Shown: positions 40,787 through 51,297, numbered from the stretch's first letter. The stretch: 64,000 nucleotides of DNA from Pseudooceanicola onchidii (GCF_004959925.1 NZ_SPUW01000001.1:1116001-1180000); one strand, 5' to 3'. The notes: generated by a model not told the origin, from the sequence alone. Translations and numbers: made by a program.

Positions 40787-41956
40787 ATGACACCCGCCGC
40801 CCGCATCGCCACAGCCGCTGAACTGACCGACCTGATCCTTGCCGGGGAACCGGCGGAAAAGGCGCTGACGACCTGGGCGCGGCGGTCGCGGTTCGCCGGA
40901 TCGAAGGACAGGGCGGCCATTCGCGATCACGTTTTCGACGCTCTGCGGTGCCGTCGCAGCTACGCTGCCCTCGGCGGGTCCGAAACCGGGCGCGGATTGA
41001 TGCTGGGCTGGTGCCTGGCGAATGACGTTCCGCCTTCGGAGGTCTTTACCGGCGAAGGCCACGGCCCGGCCAGCCTGTCGGAGGCAGAGCGGTCGCGGGT
41101 TGAAAAGCCGATCGACCTCAATGACTTGCCCGGCCCGATCGCCGGCGACATGCCCGATTGGATCTGGCCGCAGCTTGAAGACGCGCTCGGGGATCAGGTG
41201 GCATCAGTCTGCGCCCAGCTGCGCCACCGCGCGCCGGTCTTCCTGCGCGTGAACCTGCGCAAGATCTCTCGCGATGATGCGAGTGCGCTGCTGGCGGCGC
41301 AGGGGATCGCGACCCGCCCCCATGCATGCGTCGATACAGCCCTTGAGGTGACCGACGGCGCCCGGCAGATTGCCCGCAGCGACGCCTATATCGACGGGCT
41401 GGTCGAACTTCAGGACGCGGCCTCCCAAGCGGTGACCGATGCCCTTGATCTGCGCGACGGAATGAGGGTTCTGGATTATTGTGCCGGGGGCGGCGGCAAG
41501 ACGCTGGCGATGGCCGGGCGGGCGAAGGCGACCTTCGTGGCCCATGATGCCAATCCGGCACGGCTGCGCGATCTGACGGATCGTGCCGCGCGGGCCGGGG
41601 TGCGGGTCCAGCTGACCTCGGCGCCGAAGGGCCCCTTCGACCTCGTTCTGTGCGATGTGCCCTGTTCCGGCAGTGGGTCCTGGCGTCGCGCGCCCGAGGG
41701 CAAGTGGATCCTGACGCCCGAGGCGCTTGAGCGGTTGAACACGACGCAGGACGACATCCTTGACCAAACCGCGCCGCTTGTCGCCGAGGGCGGGACGCTG
41801 GCCTATGCGACCTGTTCGCTGCTACGCTCGGAAAACGAAGACCGGGCGCAGTCTTTCATCGACCGCCACCCGGAATGGACATTGCTGGATCAGCGCCGCT
41901 GGCATCCGGGACCGGACGGAGACGGGTTCTTTCTGGCGCGATTTGCGAAAAAATGA
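40787..41956 (+). CDS. RsmB/NOP-family RNA (cytosine-5) methyltransferase
   Basis: 389 residues. An N-terminal NusB-like helical part is followed by the SAM-binding domain with VLDYCAGGGGKTLAMAGRAK, the catalytic-site DVPCSGSGSWRRAPEGKW and the second cysteine motif LAYATCSLLRSENEDR. It methylates a cytosine in rRNA (position 967 of 16S in E. coli RsmB) or a related RNA. It is shorter than E. coli RsmB (429). AGGAG lies just before the ATG. A single-gene unit between the hydrolase and cckA. Confidence 0.9.
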   Translation: MTPAARIATAAELTDLILAGEPAEKALTTWARRSRFAGSKDRAAIRDHVFDALRCRRSYAALGGSETGRGLMLGWCLANDVPPSEVFTGEGHGPASLSEAERSRVEKPIDLNDLPGPIAGDMPDWIWPQLEDALGDQVASVCAQLRHRAPVFLRVNLRKISRDDASALLAAQGIATRPHACVDTALEVTDGARQIARSDAYIDGLVELQDAASQAVTDALDLRDGMRVLDYCAGGGGKTLAMAGRAKATFVAHDANPARLRDLTDRAARAGVRVQLTSAPKGPFDLVLCDVPCSGSGSWRRAPEGKWILTPEALERLNTTQDDILDQTAPLVAEGGTLAYATCSLLRSENEDRAQSFIDRHPEWTLLDQRRWHPGPDGDGFFLARFAKK

Positions 41957-42054
41957 CGAGACTGACCTGATCCTGGATCCGTGTTAACCATTGATTAACG
42001 ACCTTCTGCGGTAATGTCGGCGGGGACCGGCCAGGCTGCAGAAGGACGCCACGA

Positions 42055-44424
42055 GTGTACCAGTCGCAACGTATTGAGGGGCCATCCGTGATGCCGCGCC
42101 CGCTCACCTCCGCCTCGTCGCCGATCTCCGGTGCCCAGTCCGTCCTGGGCCCCGGTCAATCAAGCCTGCGCGTGTCCGCGGGCCTTCTGCTATTGTCGAT
42201 CGCCCTTTTCGTGCTGGCGCTGGTCGTGGCCGAGATGGGGCGCTTCACCACCACGGGCCTCGTGCTTCTTTCCGTTGCAGTGACGCTGTCGATCATCGCG
42301 GGCGGCCTCAGCCTGCGCACGGTGATGCGGCGATACGGCAGGGACGAAGCGGCAGCGATGACCGCGCTGCTTGACCAGATGCCATCTGCCGCCATCCTGA
42401 CCGACAAGCACTGTTCCGCGCTGGCCATCAATGCCGCAGCGCGCGACCTGCTGCGACTGCCCCTGGCGCGCCACGGGCCCGATGCCCCCCGGCTGCCGGA
42501 ATTTCTGACGACCGCCCTGCGCCAGATCGAAGAGGGGCCGGATCCGGACGGCGCGGTGACCTTCGCCGATGGCCGACATTGGACCCTGACCAGTCGGCAC
42601 GTACCCGGCGACCGCATCCTGTGGTCGGTGTCCCAGGCGGACCAGGCCGATCAGGCGTTGAACATGGTGCCGATCCTGACCCTTGATCGGGACGGCACCA
42701 TTTCGCAGCTGAACGACTGCGCCCGCGGGTTCCTCGGCGGGGTGCCTGCGCGGGCCTCTGATGTGACCGATGCTCCGCTTCCTGCCTCGGGCCATGTGGT
42801 CACGCTGACCACGGTCAAGGGCAAGCGGACCGTTCTGGTCACCGACCTGCCCGCGCCGCTGGATCAGCGCCGGGTGGCCCTTGTCCCGGTCACGACCGGT
42901 GCCGCACCTCTGGCCGATGTGGTCGAGGCGCCGGTCCGCGATTGGGACCGTTTCGAAAATCTTCCCGTGCCGCTGCTCTGGCTCAGCCCCGAAGGCCACG
43001 TCCAACGGGCCAACCGCAGCGCCTTGTCCCTGATTGGCCCGCAGTGCACGCCCGGCACCTATCTGGGGGATCTGACCGAAGGTCTGGGGCGTCCGATCGC
43101 CGACTGGCTGGACGAATCCCTGCAGGGTCAACGGATGCAAAGCCCGGAATTCCTGCGGGTGACCAGCAGCGATACCGAAGTTTTCGTGCAGATGTCGCTG
43201 AAACCCGTGCAGGACGGCGATGAGATATCGTTGCTTGCGGTTCTGTCGGACGCGACCGAGCTCAAGACGCTCGAGGCGCAGTTCGTGCAAAGCCAGAAGA
43301 TGCAGGCCATCGGGCAGTTGGCGGGGGGCGTGGCGCATGACTTCAACAACCTGCTGACCGCGATCTCGGGCCATTGCGACCTGTTGCTGCTGCGCCATGA
43401 CCAGGGGGATCCCGACTACGCCGATCTCATGCAGATCAACCAGAATGCCAACCGCGCCGCGTCTCTTGTCAATCAGCTGCTGGCCTATTCCCGCAAGCAG
43501 ACCCTCCGCCCCGAGGAGGTCGACCTGCGCGAAACCGTGTCGGACCTGACCCATCTGCTGAACCGCCTGGTGGGCGAAAAGATCACGCTCTCGTTCAGCC
43601 ACGACCCGGTGCTGCAATCGATCCGGGCGGACAAACGGCAATTGGAACAGGTGCTTATGAACCTCGTGGTCAATGCCCGCGACGCGATCCCCGGCAACGG
43701 AGAAATCAGGATCGTCACCGAAAGCGTCACCCACGACACCCCGGTGACGCGCGACCGCGCGACCGTACCGCCGGGCGATTATGTCAGCGTCAAGGTCATC
43801 GACACCGGCTGCGGCATCCCGCCCGAACGGCTGAACAAGGTCTTCGAACCCTTCTATACGACCAAACGTATAGGCGAGGGCACGGGGCTTGGCTTGTCGA
43901 CGGCCTATGGCATTATCAAGCAATCCGGCGGCTACATCTTCGTGGACAGCACCCTGGGGCAGGGCACCTGTTTCACGCTGCTGTTCCGGGCCTACAAGGA
44001 CGATCAGAAGGTGAAGAAAGAGGTGAAGGAAAGCAGCAAGGCGTCGGTCCGCCACGGCGATGGTGTGGTGCTTCTGGTCGAGGACGAGGCACCGGTGCGG
44101 GCCTTTGCATCCCGGGCGCTGCGGTTGCGGGGCTACAAGGTGCTCGAGGCGGAAAGCGGCGAAGAGGCGCTTGAGATCCTGTCGGACCCGGCGGTGAAGG
44201 TCGACATCTTCGTGTCGGATGTGGTCATGCCGGGCATGGATGGCCCCACCTGGGTGCGCAAGGCCTTGGAAACACGAAAGGATGTCCGCGTGATCTTCGT
44301 GTCGGGCTATGCCGAGGAAAACTTCGGCGACGAACAGTCACGCATCCCGAATTCGGTCTTCCTGCCCAAGCCCTTCTCGCTCAGCGAGCTGACGCAGACG
44401 GTTCAGGGCGTCGACGTCGGCTGA
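42055..44424 (+). CDS. cckA: Cell-cycle hybrid histidine kinase CckA
   Basis: 789 residues. Two N-terminal membrane helices (about 40-85), PAS-like sensor segments (about 110-390), then the kinase: H-box LAGGVAHDFNNLLTAISGH (His near 428), ATPase motifs LMNLVVNARDAI, DTGCGIPPE and GEGTGLGLSTAYGI, and a C-terminal receiver (VLLVEDEAPVRA; Asp near 722 in DIFVSDVVMPGMDG; KPFSLSEL). This is the alphaproteobacterial CckA, which feeds phosphate through ChpT to CtrA. The start is GTG at 42055 with GAAGGA upstream; ATG at 42091 is an alternative. The last 22 bases overlap the convergent sulfotransferase gene. Confidence 0.93.
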   Translation: MYQSQRIEGPSVMPRPLTSASSPISGAQSVLGPGQSSLRVSAGLLLLSIALFVLALVVAEMGRFTTTGLVLLSVAVTLSIIAGGLSLRTVMRRYGRDEAAAMTALLDQMPSAAILTDKHCSALAINAAARDLLRLPLARHGPDAPRLPEFLTTALRQIEEGPDPDGAVTFADGRHWTLTSRHVPGDRILWSVSQADQADQALNMVPILTLDRDGTISQLNDCARGFLGGVPARASDVTDAPLPASGHVVTLTTVKGKRTVLVTDLPAPLDQRRVALVPVTTGAAPLADVVEAPVRDWDRFENLPVPLLWLSPEGHVQRANRSALSLIGPQCTPGTYLGDLTEGLGRPIADWLDESLQGQRMQSPEFLRVTSSDTEVFVQMSLKPVQDGDEISLLAVLSDATELKTLEAQFVQSQKMQAIGQLAGGVAHDFNNLLTAISGHCDLLLLRHDQGDPDYADLMQINQNANRAASLVNQLLAYSRKQTLRPEEVDLRETVSDLTHLLNRLVGEKITLSFSHDPVLQSIRADKRQLEQVLMNLVVNARDAIPGNGEIRIVTESVTHDTPVTRDRATVPPGDYVSVKVIDTGCGIPPERLNKVFEPFYTTKRIGEGTGLGLSTAYGIIKQSGGYIFVDSTLGQGTCFTLLFRAYKDDQKVKKEVKESSKASVRHGDGVVLLVEDEAPVRAFASRALRLRGYKVLEAESGEEALEILSDPAVKVDIFVSDVVMPGMDGPTWVRKALETRKDVRVIFVSGYAEENFGDEQSRIPNSVFLPKPFSLSELTQTVQGVDVG

Positions 44425-45011
44425 AGGCTGTTGTACAGCGCGAACTCAGCCGCGCATTTGCGCCGCAGCTTCGCCTCCATCTCGGGTGACAGGCTCAGCG
44501 TCATCTCGGGGGACACGTTTTCGCGCGTCAGCGTGATCTCGCGGTTCAGGCGGTCTTCCAGGAACATGTGCAGGGAGGCCTGGTCCTCGTACCGGAACAG
44601 GCGCGTGACCGCAGTGCCATTGCCCGCCGGTTCGACGAACTTCGCCTGGCTGCCGACGTTGGCATAACCAGGCTGTTCGCCCCGGCAATAGCCCTCGACG
44701 AAGTCGTCGAAGCTTACATCGTATGTATTGTTCGGCCGCCCCTCCATGAATGGCCTGCGGCGGTATCGATACCAGCTGCCCAGCCAGGACACCGGTTCAC
44801 GGATGACGGCAATGATTTCAAGGTCTTCGCCCACGAATTTCTCAAGCATCGGCCGGAAGAAACGGTTGTAACGGAAGACCGGGGCATGCTTCAGATCCGG
44901 CGGGTCGTTCACCAGGATATCGGCCGAGGGTCCAAGCGCCTTTTCCCAGGCGGTCGTCCCGGTTTTCGGCACCGACAGGAACACCAGTTTCGCCTTGCCG
45001 AAGACCATCAT
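44403..45011 (-). CDS. Sulfotransferase-family protein
   Basis: 202 residues. The PAPS 5'-phosphosulfate loop is visible at the N-terminus (VFLSVPKTGTTAWEKAL), and the 3'-phosphate site as AVIREPVSWLGSWYRYR. Such proteins move a sulfo group from PAPS to a glycan, lipid or small molecule. It is short but both cofactor motifs are intact. It overlaps cckA tail to tail by 22 bases. Acceptor unknown. Confidence 0.8.
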   Translation of the reverse strand: MMVFGKAKLVFLSVPKTGTTAWEKALGPSADILVNDPPDLKHAPVFRYNRFFRPMLEKFVGEDLEIIAVIREPVSWLGSWYRYRRRPFMEGRPNNTYDVSFDDFVEGYCRGEQPGYANVGSQAKFVEPAGNGTAVTRLFRYEDQASLHMFLEDRLNREITLTRENVSPEMTLSLSPEMEAKLRRKCAAEFALYNSLQPTSTP

Positions 45012-45092
45012 TGTCCCAAATTCCTTGCCGTCGCCCGCGTCAATACTTCCTTAACCAGACTCACGTTCACTGGCGAGCAGTAAAGATTTTTG

Positions 45093-45136
45093 TTGAAATG
45101 TTCTCTTTTTGGTCTCATATGGAACAAGAGGCGAAC
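45093..45136 (+). promoter_or_regulatory. recA promoter with SOS box
   Basis: GAAC-AAGAGGC-GAAC at 45122-45136 is a perfect match to the alphaproteobacterial LexA site GAAC-N7-GAAC. It directly follows a plausible promoter (TTGAAA at 45093, 17-base spacer, CATATG), so LexA bound here would block recA. A second, imperfect GTTC-N7-GGTC lies at about 45100-45114. Confidence 0.85.
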
Positions 45137-45188
45137 AAAGGCGGTCATTGCCGCCATTTATCGGGTATGAAATAAGGGGCTGAACCAG

Positions 45189-46268
45189 ATGGCAACGGCA
45201 GATCTTCTCTCCATGGATAGCAAGCGCGACGCGAACAAACAAAAGGCGCTGGACAGTGCCCTGGCCCAGATCGAACGGCAGTTCGGCAAGGGATCAATCA
45301 TGAAACTGGGCGGCAAGGACGCCATCCAGCAGATCGAGGCGACCTCCACCGGCTCTCTCGGGCTCGACATCGCGCTCGGGATCGGCGGCCTGCCCAAGGG
45401 CCGCATCATCGAAATCTACGGGCCCGAATCTTCGGGCAAAACCACGCTGACCCTGCACTGCGTGGCCGAGGAACAGAAAAAGGGCGGCGTCTGCGCCTTC
45501 GTCGACGCCGAACATGCGCTTGATCCCGGGTATGCGAAAAAGCTGGGCGTCGACCTCGACGAACTGCTGATCTCGCAGCCCGACACCGGCGAACAGGCGC
45601 TTGAGATCACCGATACGCTGGTCCGCTCGGGCGCGGTGTCGATGGTCATCGTCGACTCGGTCGCGGCCCTGACGCCGAAATCCGAACTTGAAGGCGACAT
45701 GGGCGATTCCAGCGTCGGCGTACACGCCCGCCTGATGTCCCAGGCCATGCGCAAGCTGACCGGGTCGATCGCGCGGTCGAACTGCATGGTCATCTTCATC
45801 AACCAGATCCGGATGAAGATCGGCGTCATGTTCGGCTCGCCCGAAACGACCACCGGCGGCAACGCGCTGAAATTCTACTCCTCCGTCCGCCTCGACATCC
45901 GCCGCATTGGCGCGATCAAGGAACGTGACGAGGTCGTGGGCAACCAGACCCGCGTGAAGGTCGTGAAGAACAAGGTCGCGCCGCCGTTCAAGCAGGTCGA
46001 GTTCGACATCATGTATGGCGAGGGCATTTCCAAGACCGGCGAACTGCTGGACCTCGGCGTCAAGGCCGGCGTGGTCGAGAAATCGGGCTCCTGGTATTCC
46101 TACGGCGACGAACGCATCGGTCAAGGTCGTGAAAACGCCAAGCAGTTCCTGAAGGACAACAGCGAAATCGCCCTCGCGATCGAAGACAAGATCCGCGCCG
46201 CCCATGGCCTGGAATTCGACATGGCGGATATCGACAAGGTCGAAGACGACGACGTGCTTGACGCGTGA
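45189..46268 (+). CDS. recA: Recombinase RecA
   Basis: 359 residues, normal length. Walker [11 protein letters not shown] is at 78-87; [20 protein letters not shown] and the [23 protein letters not shown]-binding loop follow; the tail is acidic ([13 protein letters not shown]). RecA forms filaments on single-stranded DNA for recombination and triggers LexA cleavage in the SOS response. It is expressed singly, with a LexA box upstream and a hairpin downstream. Start at 45189 has AAGGGG upstream; an internal ATG at 45213 is possible. Confidence 0.97.
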   Translation: MATADLLSMDSKRDANKQKALDSALAQIERQFGKGSIMKLGGKDAIQQIEATSTGSLGLDIALGIGGLPKGRIIEIYGPESSGKTTLTLHCVAEEQKKGGVCAFVDAEHALDPGYAKKLGVDLDELLISQPDTGEQALEITDTLVRSGAVSMVIVDSVAALTPKSELEGDMGDSSVGVHARLMSQAMRKLTGSIARSNCMVIFINQIRMKIGVMFGSPETTTGGNALKFYSSVRLDIRRIGAIKERDEVVGNQTRVKVVKNKVAPPFKQVEFDIMYGEGISKTGELLDLGVKAGVVEKSGSWYSYGDERIGQGRENAKQFLKDNSEIALAIEDKIRAAHGLEFDMADIDKVEDDDVLDA

Positions 46269-46290
46269 TCCCCGATCAGACTGACTGACC

Positions 46291-46325
46291 ATCGCCCGCC
46301 GCGTCCCGGCGGGCGATCTTCATTC
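46291..46325 (+). terminator. Terminator-like hairpin after recA
   Basis: ATCGCCCGCCG pairs perfectly with CGGCGGGCGAT over a 5-base loop, 22 bases after the recA stop. The following CTTCATTC is only weakly T-rich, so termination may be partial. Confidence 0.65.
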
Positions 46326-46335
46326 GGGGCAGGGC

Positions 46336-46590
46336 ATGGCACACCAAAACCACGTCATCCAGTCGATCAACCTGAGCGGCGAGGCGATCTGCGTCGACAT
46401 CTTCCGCCGCCCCGACGGCAGTTTCGGCTTTGACGAATTCCGCCGTGACCCCGAGGACGGGCGCGGCTGGTATTCCATCGGCTATCACGGCGACCGAAGC
46501 TTCCCGACCGAAGCCGCCGCCCGCGCCGCCGCACTGGCCGAGGTTCCTTGGCTGTCAGAGGCCATGCCCCCGTCAAGACCCGCGACCTGA
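46336..46590 (+). CDS. Small conserved-looking hypothetical protein
   Basis: 84 residues. GGGGCAGGGC lies ahead of the ATG. The sequence ([57 protein letters not shown]) looks like a small alpha/beta protein: three strands and a helix with no membrane segment. The ordered composition and good start make it a real gene, but I do not recognise a family. It lies between recA and alaS on the same strand. Confidence 0.68.
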   Translation: MAHQNHVIQSINLSGEAICVDIFRRPDGSFGFDEFRRDPEDGRGWYSIGYHGDRSFPTEAAARAAALAEVPWLSEAMPPSRPAT

Positions 46591-46591
46591 G

Positions 46592-46641
46592 CCCCTTCTT
46601 CTGGTCCAAAATACCTCGGGGTGCGGGGCAGAGCCCCGCGG
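46592..46641 (-). repeat. Short interspersed repeat, copy 1
   Basis: Read on the minus strand this is a GC hairpin (CGCGGGGCTCTGCCCCGCAC) followed by CCCCGAGGTATTTTGGACC and AGAAGAAGGGG. The second half matches copy 3 (58801-58866) with one change in about 30 bases and copy 2 more loosely. It could serve as a terminator or be a relic mobile repeat. Confidence 0.7.
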
Positions 46642-46735
46642 GCGTCGCTTTCTGCGCGTCATTTGCCTTTACCCCCTGACGCACAGGGTTTATCCCCGCT
46701 CTAACCGGAATTCTGACCGAAAGACCGCAGAGATC

Positions 46736-49423
46736 ATGACTGGCCTCGCCGATATCCGCTCGACCTTCCTCAACTACTTCGCCAAGCAGGGGCACGAGGT
46801 CGTGTCCTCAAGCCCGCTGGTGCCGCGCAATGACGCGACGCTGATGTTCGCCAACTCGGGCATGGTGCAGTTCAAGAACCTGTTCACGGGCGTCGAAACC
46901 CGCGATTACACCCGCGCCACCACCGCGCAGAAATGCGTGCGCGCCGGGGGCAAGCACAATGACCTCGACAACGTCGGCTACACGGCGCGGCACCACACGT
47001 TCTTTGAAATGCTGGGGAATTTCAGCTTCGGCGACTATTTCAAAACCGACGCGATCCCCTTTGCGTGGGAGTTGGTGACCAAAGAATTGGGCATCCCCAA
47101 GGACAAGCTGCTGGTCACGGTCTACAAATCCGATGACGAGGCTGCCGAGATCTGGAAAAAGGTCGCGGGCCTGTCCGACGACCGTATCATCCGCATCGGC
47201 GACAAGCCTGACGGCGGGTCCGACAACTTCTGGCAGATGGGGCCGACTGGTCCCTGCGGCCCCTGCACCGAGATCTTCTTTGATCACGGCGAAAAGTTCT
47301 GGGGTGGCCCTCCGGGATCACCCGAGGAAGACGGCGACCGGTTCATCGAGATCTGGAACCTCGTCTTCATGCAGTTCGAACAGTTCGAGGACGGCTCGCG
47401 CCGTGACCTTGCTGCGCAGTCGATTGACACCGGCATGGGCATCGAACGGGTCGCCGCGCTGCTGCAGGGGACCAACGACAACTATGCCACCGACCTGATG
47501 CGCGCCCTGATCGAGGACAGCGCGCACAAGACCTCGACCGATCCCGACGGGCCGGGCAAGACGCATCACCGCGTGATCGCCGACCACCTGCGCTCGACCT
47601 CCTTCCTGATCGCGGATGGGGTGATGCCCTCGAACGACGGGCGCGGCTATGTGCTGCGCCGGATCATGCGCCGCGCCATGCGCCACGCGCACCTGCTGGG
47701 CGCCAAGGATCCGCTGATGCACCAGCTGGTGCCGGAACTTGTCCGCCAGATGGGTGAGGCCTATCCCGAACTGCGTCAGGCCAAGGCGCTGATCGAGGAA
47801 ACGCTGAAGCTGGAAGAAACCCGGTTCCGTCAGACGCTTGACCGCGGTCTGAAGCTGCTGGACGACGAATTGTCCGGGCTGGACGACGGCGCCGCGTTGC
47901 CCGGCGAGGCGGCGTTCAAGCTCTATGACACCTACGGTTTCCCGCTGGACCTGACGCAGGATGCGCTGCGCGAAAAGGGCCGCACGGTCGACACCGACGG
48001 TTTCGACAGCGCGATGGCCGAACAGAAGGCCAAGGCCCGCGCCGCCTGGGCCGGGACGGGCGAATCCGCCGACCTTGCCATCTGGTTCGACATCGCGGAC
48101 GAACATGGTGCGACGGATTTCCTGGGCTACGACACCGAGATCTCCGAAGGGCAGATCATCGCCATCGTCAAGGATAGCGCGGCGGTCGACGCGCTGGCCC
48201 CGGGCGAAGAGGGCTGGATCATCACCAACCAGACGCCGTTCTACGGCGAGTCGGGCGGTCAGGTCGGCGACACCGGCCTGCTGCGTCGTTTGGACAACGA
48301 GGACGAGATCGCGACCGTCACCGACACCCAGAAGATGGGCGGGGGCAAGATTTCCGCCCACATGGTCAAGACCGGGCAGGGCGCCTTCAAGGTCGGCGAT
48401 GCCATCGCGCTCGAGGTCGATCACGCCCGACGCAGCACGATCCGAGCCAACCATTCGGCCACGCACCTGCTGCACGAGGCCCTGCGCGAGGCGCTTGGAG
48501 ATCACGTCGCGCAGCGTGGCTCGCTCAACGCGCCGGACCGGCTGCGGTTCGACTTCAGCCACACGCAGGCGCTGACGCCCGAACAGATCGCCTCGGTCGA
48601 GGCCGAGGTGAACGCCTTCATTCGTCAGAACACGACCGTCGAAACGCGGATCATGACGCCGGACGACGCCCGGGGTCTGGGCGCGCAGGCGCTCTTTGGC
48701 GAGAAATACGGTGACGAGGTGCGTGTCGTGTCCATGGGGCGCAAGAACACCGGCAAGGGCGCGGACGGCCAGACCTATTCGCTGGAACTCTGCGGCGGTA
48801 CCCATGTCACCCGCACGGGCGACATCGGGGCCTTTGCCCTGACCTCGGAAACCGCGTCTTCGGCCGGTGTCCGCCGGATCGAGGCCCTGACCGGCCAGGC
48901 GGCCCTGCAGGAACTGCGCGGCCGCGACAAGGCGCTGAGCCAGATCGAAGGCATGCTGAAAGCCACGGGCGACGAGGCCGTGACCCGCGTGAAAGCCCTG
49001 ATGGACGAACGCCGCGCGCTGCAGAACGAGGTGGCGCAGCTGCGACGTGATCTGGCGATGTCCGGCGGATCCTCGGGCGGTGGCGCGGAAGCCAAGGAGA
49101 TCAACGGGGTCAAGTTCCTGGCCCAGGCGATGACCGGCGTGTCCGGCAAGGACCTGCCCGCGCTGATCGACCAGTTCAAGGCGCAGATCGGATCGGGCGC
49201 TGTCCTGCTGATCGCCGATACCGGCGGCAAGGCTGCCGTGGCCGCGGGCGTGACGGACGACCTGACCGACAAGCTTTCGGCGGTCGATCTGGTGCGTGCA
49301 GCGGTGCCGGAACTGGGCGGCAAGGGCGGCGGTGGCCGTCCGGACATGGCCCAGGGCGGCGGCGCAGATGCGTCCAACGCCGAGGCCGCCATCAAGGCCG
49401 CAGAAGCCGTATTGGGAGGATAA
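46736..49423 (+). CDS. alaS: Alanyl-tRNA synthetase
   Basis: 895 residues, the usual size. The class II catalytic core opens at residue 1 ([20 protein letters not shown]), with motif 2 around [18 protein letters not shown]. The editing domain shows [11 protein letters not shown] and [10 protein letters not shown] zinc-site motifs, and the C-terminal C-Ala part holds a Gly-rich segment. It charges tRNA-Ala and clears Ser and Gly. I start at the ATG at 46736, the conserved N-terminus; the open frame reaches back through the repeat at 46592. DUF1330 follows immediately. Confidence 0.97.
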   Translation: MTGLADIRSTFLNYFAKQGHEVVSSSPLVPRNDATLMFANSGMVQFKNLFTGVETRDYTRATTAQKCVRAGGKHNDLDNVGYTARHHTFFEMLGNFSFGDYFKTDAIPFAWELVTKELGIPKDKLLVTVYKSDDEAAEIWKKVAGLSDDRIIRIGDKPDGGSDNFWQMGPTGPCGPCTEIFFDHGEKFWGGPPGSPEEDGDRFIEIWNLVFMQFEQFEDGSRRDLAAQSIDTGMGIERVAALLQGTNDNYATDLMRALIEDSAHKTSTDPDGPGKTHHRVIADHLRSTSFLIADGVMPSNDGRGYVLRRIMRRAMRHAHLLGAKDPLMHQLVPELVRQMGEAYPELRQAKALIEETLKLEETRFRQTLDRGLKLLDDELSGLDDGAALPGEAAFKLYDTYGFPLDLTQDALREKGRTVDTDGFDSAMAEQKAKARAAWAGTGESADLAIWFDIADEHGATDFLGYDTEISEGQIIAIVKDSAAVDALAPGEEGWIITNQTPFYGESGGQVGDTGLLRRLDNEDEIATVTDTQKMGGGKISAHMVKTGQGAFKVGDAIALEVDHARRSTIRANHSATHLLHEALREALGDHVAQRGSLNAPDRLRFDFSHTQALTPEQIASVEAEVNAFIRQNTTVETRIMTPDDARGLGAQALFGEKYGDEVRVVSMGRKNTGKGADGQTYSLELCGGTHVTRTGDIGAFALTSETASSAGVRRIEALTGQAALQELRGRDKALSQIEGMLKATGDEAVTRVKALMDERRALQNEVAQLRRDLAMSGGSSGGGAEAKEINGVKFLAQAMTGVSGKDLPALIDQFKAQIGSGAVLLIADTGGKAAVAAGVTDDLTDKLSAVDLVRAAVPELGGKGGGGRPDMAQGGGADASNAEAAIKAAEAVLGG

Positions 49424-49424
49424 G

Positions 49425-49712
49425 ATGCCTGCACTCTGGATCGCACATGTCACGGTGACCGACGCCGAGGCCTATGGGAAATACGCCGAACTGGCCGGAC
49501 CGGCCATCGCCAAGCACGGCGGCACCTTTGTCGCGCGCGGCGGCAAGTTCGTGCAGCTGGAAGGCAAGGAGCGCCCGCGCAATGTCGTGGCCAGGTTCCC
49601 GAGTGTCGAGGCGGCGGTGGACTGCTACAATTCGCCCGAATACCAGGAAGCGCTCGATCACGCGCGCGGCGCGAGCGAGCGGGAATTGATGGTGGTCGAA
49701 ACCTCGGAATGA
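49425..49712 (+). CDS. DUF1330 family protein
   Basis: 95 residues forming a ferredoxin-like dimeric alpha/beta barrel of the DUF1330 type: ALWIAHVTVTDAEAYGKYAE, then GGTFVARGGKFVQLEG, and FPSVEAAVDCYNSPEYQEA. The function of the family is not settled. GGGAGGA lies before the ATG, which comes one base after the alaS stop, so it is co-transcribed with alaS. Confidence 0.9.
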   Translation: MPALWIAHVTVTDAEAYGKYAELAGPAIAKHGGTFVARGGKFVQLEGKERPRNVVARFPSVEAAVDCYNSPEYQEALDHARGASERELMVVETSE

Positions 49713-49720
49713 GGCATGAT

Positions 49721-49788
49721 CCGGGGGAGGGGCGCTGCCCCTCGGCGGCGCTGCCGCCTCACCCCGGAGTACTTTCGGCAAGATGAAG
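49721..49788 (+). repeat. Short interspersed repeat, copy 2
   Basis: Two GC hairpins (GAGGGGCGCTGCCCCTC and GGCGGCGCTGCCGCC) are followed by CCCCGGAGTACTTTCGGC and AAGATGAAG, a diverged form of the element at 46592 and 58801. It fills the gap between convergent genes and may terminate both. Confidence 0.65.
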
Positions 49789-50370
49789 TCAGTAGGGGTT
49801 CTTCGGGCCCCGATCTGACGACAGGGTCTGCTGGCGGCGCGTCACCAGCAGTTCGATCGCATCCGCCAGGTGTTCTTCGGCGATGTTGTAATCACCCCGG
49901 TCGACGCGGATGCGGTGTGCTTCGATCATCACGTCAGCATGGGTGCAGCCCACGGGCGGTTCGAACCGATAGCTGGCCAGTTCGATCAGCAGGCCCATGG
50001 GATCCTTGAAGTAGATCGAATCCATGAAGCCCCGGTCCTTGGGGCCGGAATGGGTGATCCCGCGTTCGTCCAGCCGCTTGACCGCCTGGTCCCAGGTCGC
50101 CTTTGACACGTTGAACGCCAGGTGATGCACGCAGCCGGGGTCGGTCGGGGTGCGGCGCGGGTCAGGCTTGCGGGTTTCGTTTGTGAAGATCGTGATCAGC
50201 CGTCCGTCGCCCGGATCGAAATAGAGATGCCCTTCGTCCGGGTTGTCGAGGTTGGGCTGGTCGAAGATGAAGGGCATCCCCAGCACCCCTTCCCAGAAAT
50301 CGATGCTGGTCTGCCGATCGGCGCCGGTCAGGGTGATGTGGTGAACGCCTTGGGTCTGAAGCTTGCGCAT
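49789..50370 (-). CDS. VOC-family (glyoxalase/dioxygenase-like) protein
   Basis: 193 residues. It has two beta-alpha-beta-beta-beta modules: VHHITLTGADRQTSIDFWEG with a metal His, and CVHHLAFNVSKATWDQAV with a second; a late Glu in MGLLIELASYRFE is the third expected ligand. The extra C-terminal tail of about 55 residues is polar. The family covers glyoxalases, extradiol dioxygenases and resistance proteins, so the reaction is undefined. Single gene, convergent with DUF1330. Confidence 0.87.
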   Translation of the reverse strand: MRKLQTQGVHHITLTGADRQTSIDFWEGVLGMPFIFDQPNLDNPDEGHLYFDPGDGRLITIFTNETRKPDPRRTPTDPGCVHHLAFNVSKATWDQAVKRLDERGITHSGPKDRGFMDSIYFKDPMGLLIELASYRFEPPVGCTHADVMIEAHRIRVDRGDYNIAEEHLADAIELLVTRRQQTLSSDRGPKNPY

Positions 50371-50543
50371 GGGATCCTCCTTCGCTTGGGTCCAAGTTAG
50401 CCTGTGGGGCGAAAAAGGCTATCGTCGTGGCGCGCACGGGGTTTGTGCGTCTGTGAACTGAGGGCCGGTATCCGGGATGTTTGCAACGCAGACGCACATA
50501 AGCGTGCCTTGCCCGAAGCCGTCGCAGCCCCATACTCCTTGGC

Positions 50544-51269
50544 ATGTTGACCACCGATCCTTCCCGACACCTGGCACGGCTGACTGCTTTGCTGCAGCGG
50601 TTCGAAATTGCGACGCTGATGGTGATCGTCCTTGGCGCCGGGGCGCTTTGGGCGTTCGTTGCCCTGGCGGCCGAGATGCTGGAAGGGGACCTGCACGCCT
50701 TTGACGAGGCCGTCCTGCTGGCCCTGCGGACACCCGGCGACCCGTCCGATCCGATCGGCCCGCATCAGGTCGAAATCGCCATGCGCGACCTGACCGCCCT
50801 GGGCGGGGTGACCATTCTGACACTGATCACGGTGGCGGTTCTGGTCTGGCTGATCCTCAAGCGCCAGCGTGCGACGGCCGGGTTCCTCGTGGCGGCCATG
50901 GTCGGCGGGCAGATCATCTCGAACGTGACCAAGCTGGGCTTTTCGCGGCCGCGCCCGGATCTGGTGCCGCACGGTGTCGAGGTGTCGACGGCGTCCTTCC
51001 CATCGGGGCATTCGATGATGGCGACCGTGGCCTACCTGACGCTTGCCGTGATCCTGACTCGGGCCGAGAAATCGAACCCTCTCAAGGCTTTCTACCTTGG
51101 TGTCGCCGTTGTGCTGTCATTGCTGGTCGGAACCAGCCGCGTGTATCTTGGGGTGCACTGGCCGTCAGATGTTCTGGCGGGCTGGTCGCTTGGCGCCTTC
51201 TGGGCGCTGTGCGTCTGGTTGCTGGCCCGGCGATTGCAGCACCAGGGCCGGATCGAACCCGGCAAATGA
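50544..51269 (+). CDS. PAP2-family membrane phosphatase
   Basis: 241 residues with about six membrane spans. The three active-site motifs are present: KLGFSRPRP, PSGH, and SRVYLGVHWPSD. Such enzymes remove phosphate from undecaprenyl pyrophosphate, phosphatidic acid or related lipids on the periplasmic face. The substrate cannot be told from sequence. Single gene followed by a two-way terminator. Confidence 0.9.
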   Translation: MLTTDPSRHLARLTALLQRFEIATLMVIVLGAGALWAFVALAAEMLEGDLHAFDEAVLLALRTPGDPSDPIGPHQVEIAMRDLTALGGVTILTLITVAVLVWLILKRQRATAGFLVAAMVGGQIISNVTKLGFSRPRPDLVPHGVEVSTASFPSGHSMMATVAYLTLAVILTRAEKSNPLKAFYLGVAVVLSLLVGTSRVYLGVHWPSDVLAGWSLGAFWALCVWLLARRLQHQGRIEPGK

Positions 51270-51297
51270 AAAGGGCGGGGTGATGCCCCGCCCTTTG
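51270..51297. terminator. Bidirectional terminator
   Basis: AAAGGGCGGGG and CCCCGCCCTTT form an 11-bp stem with a 5-base loop, with A runs before and T runs after, so it can end both the PAP2 gene and the convergent typA. Confidence 0.85.
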
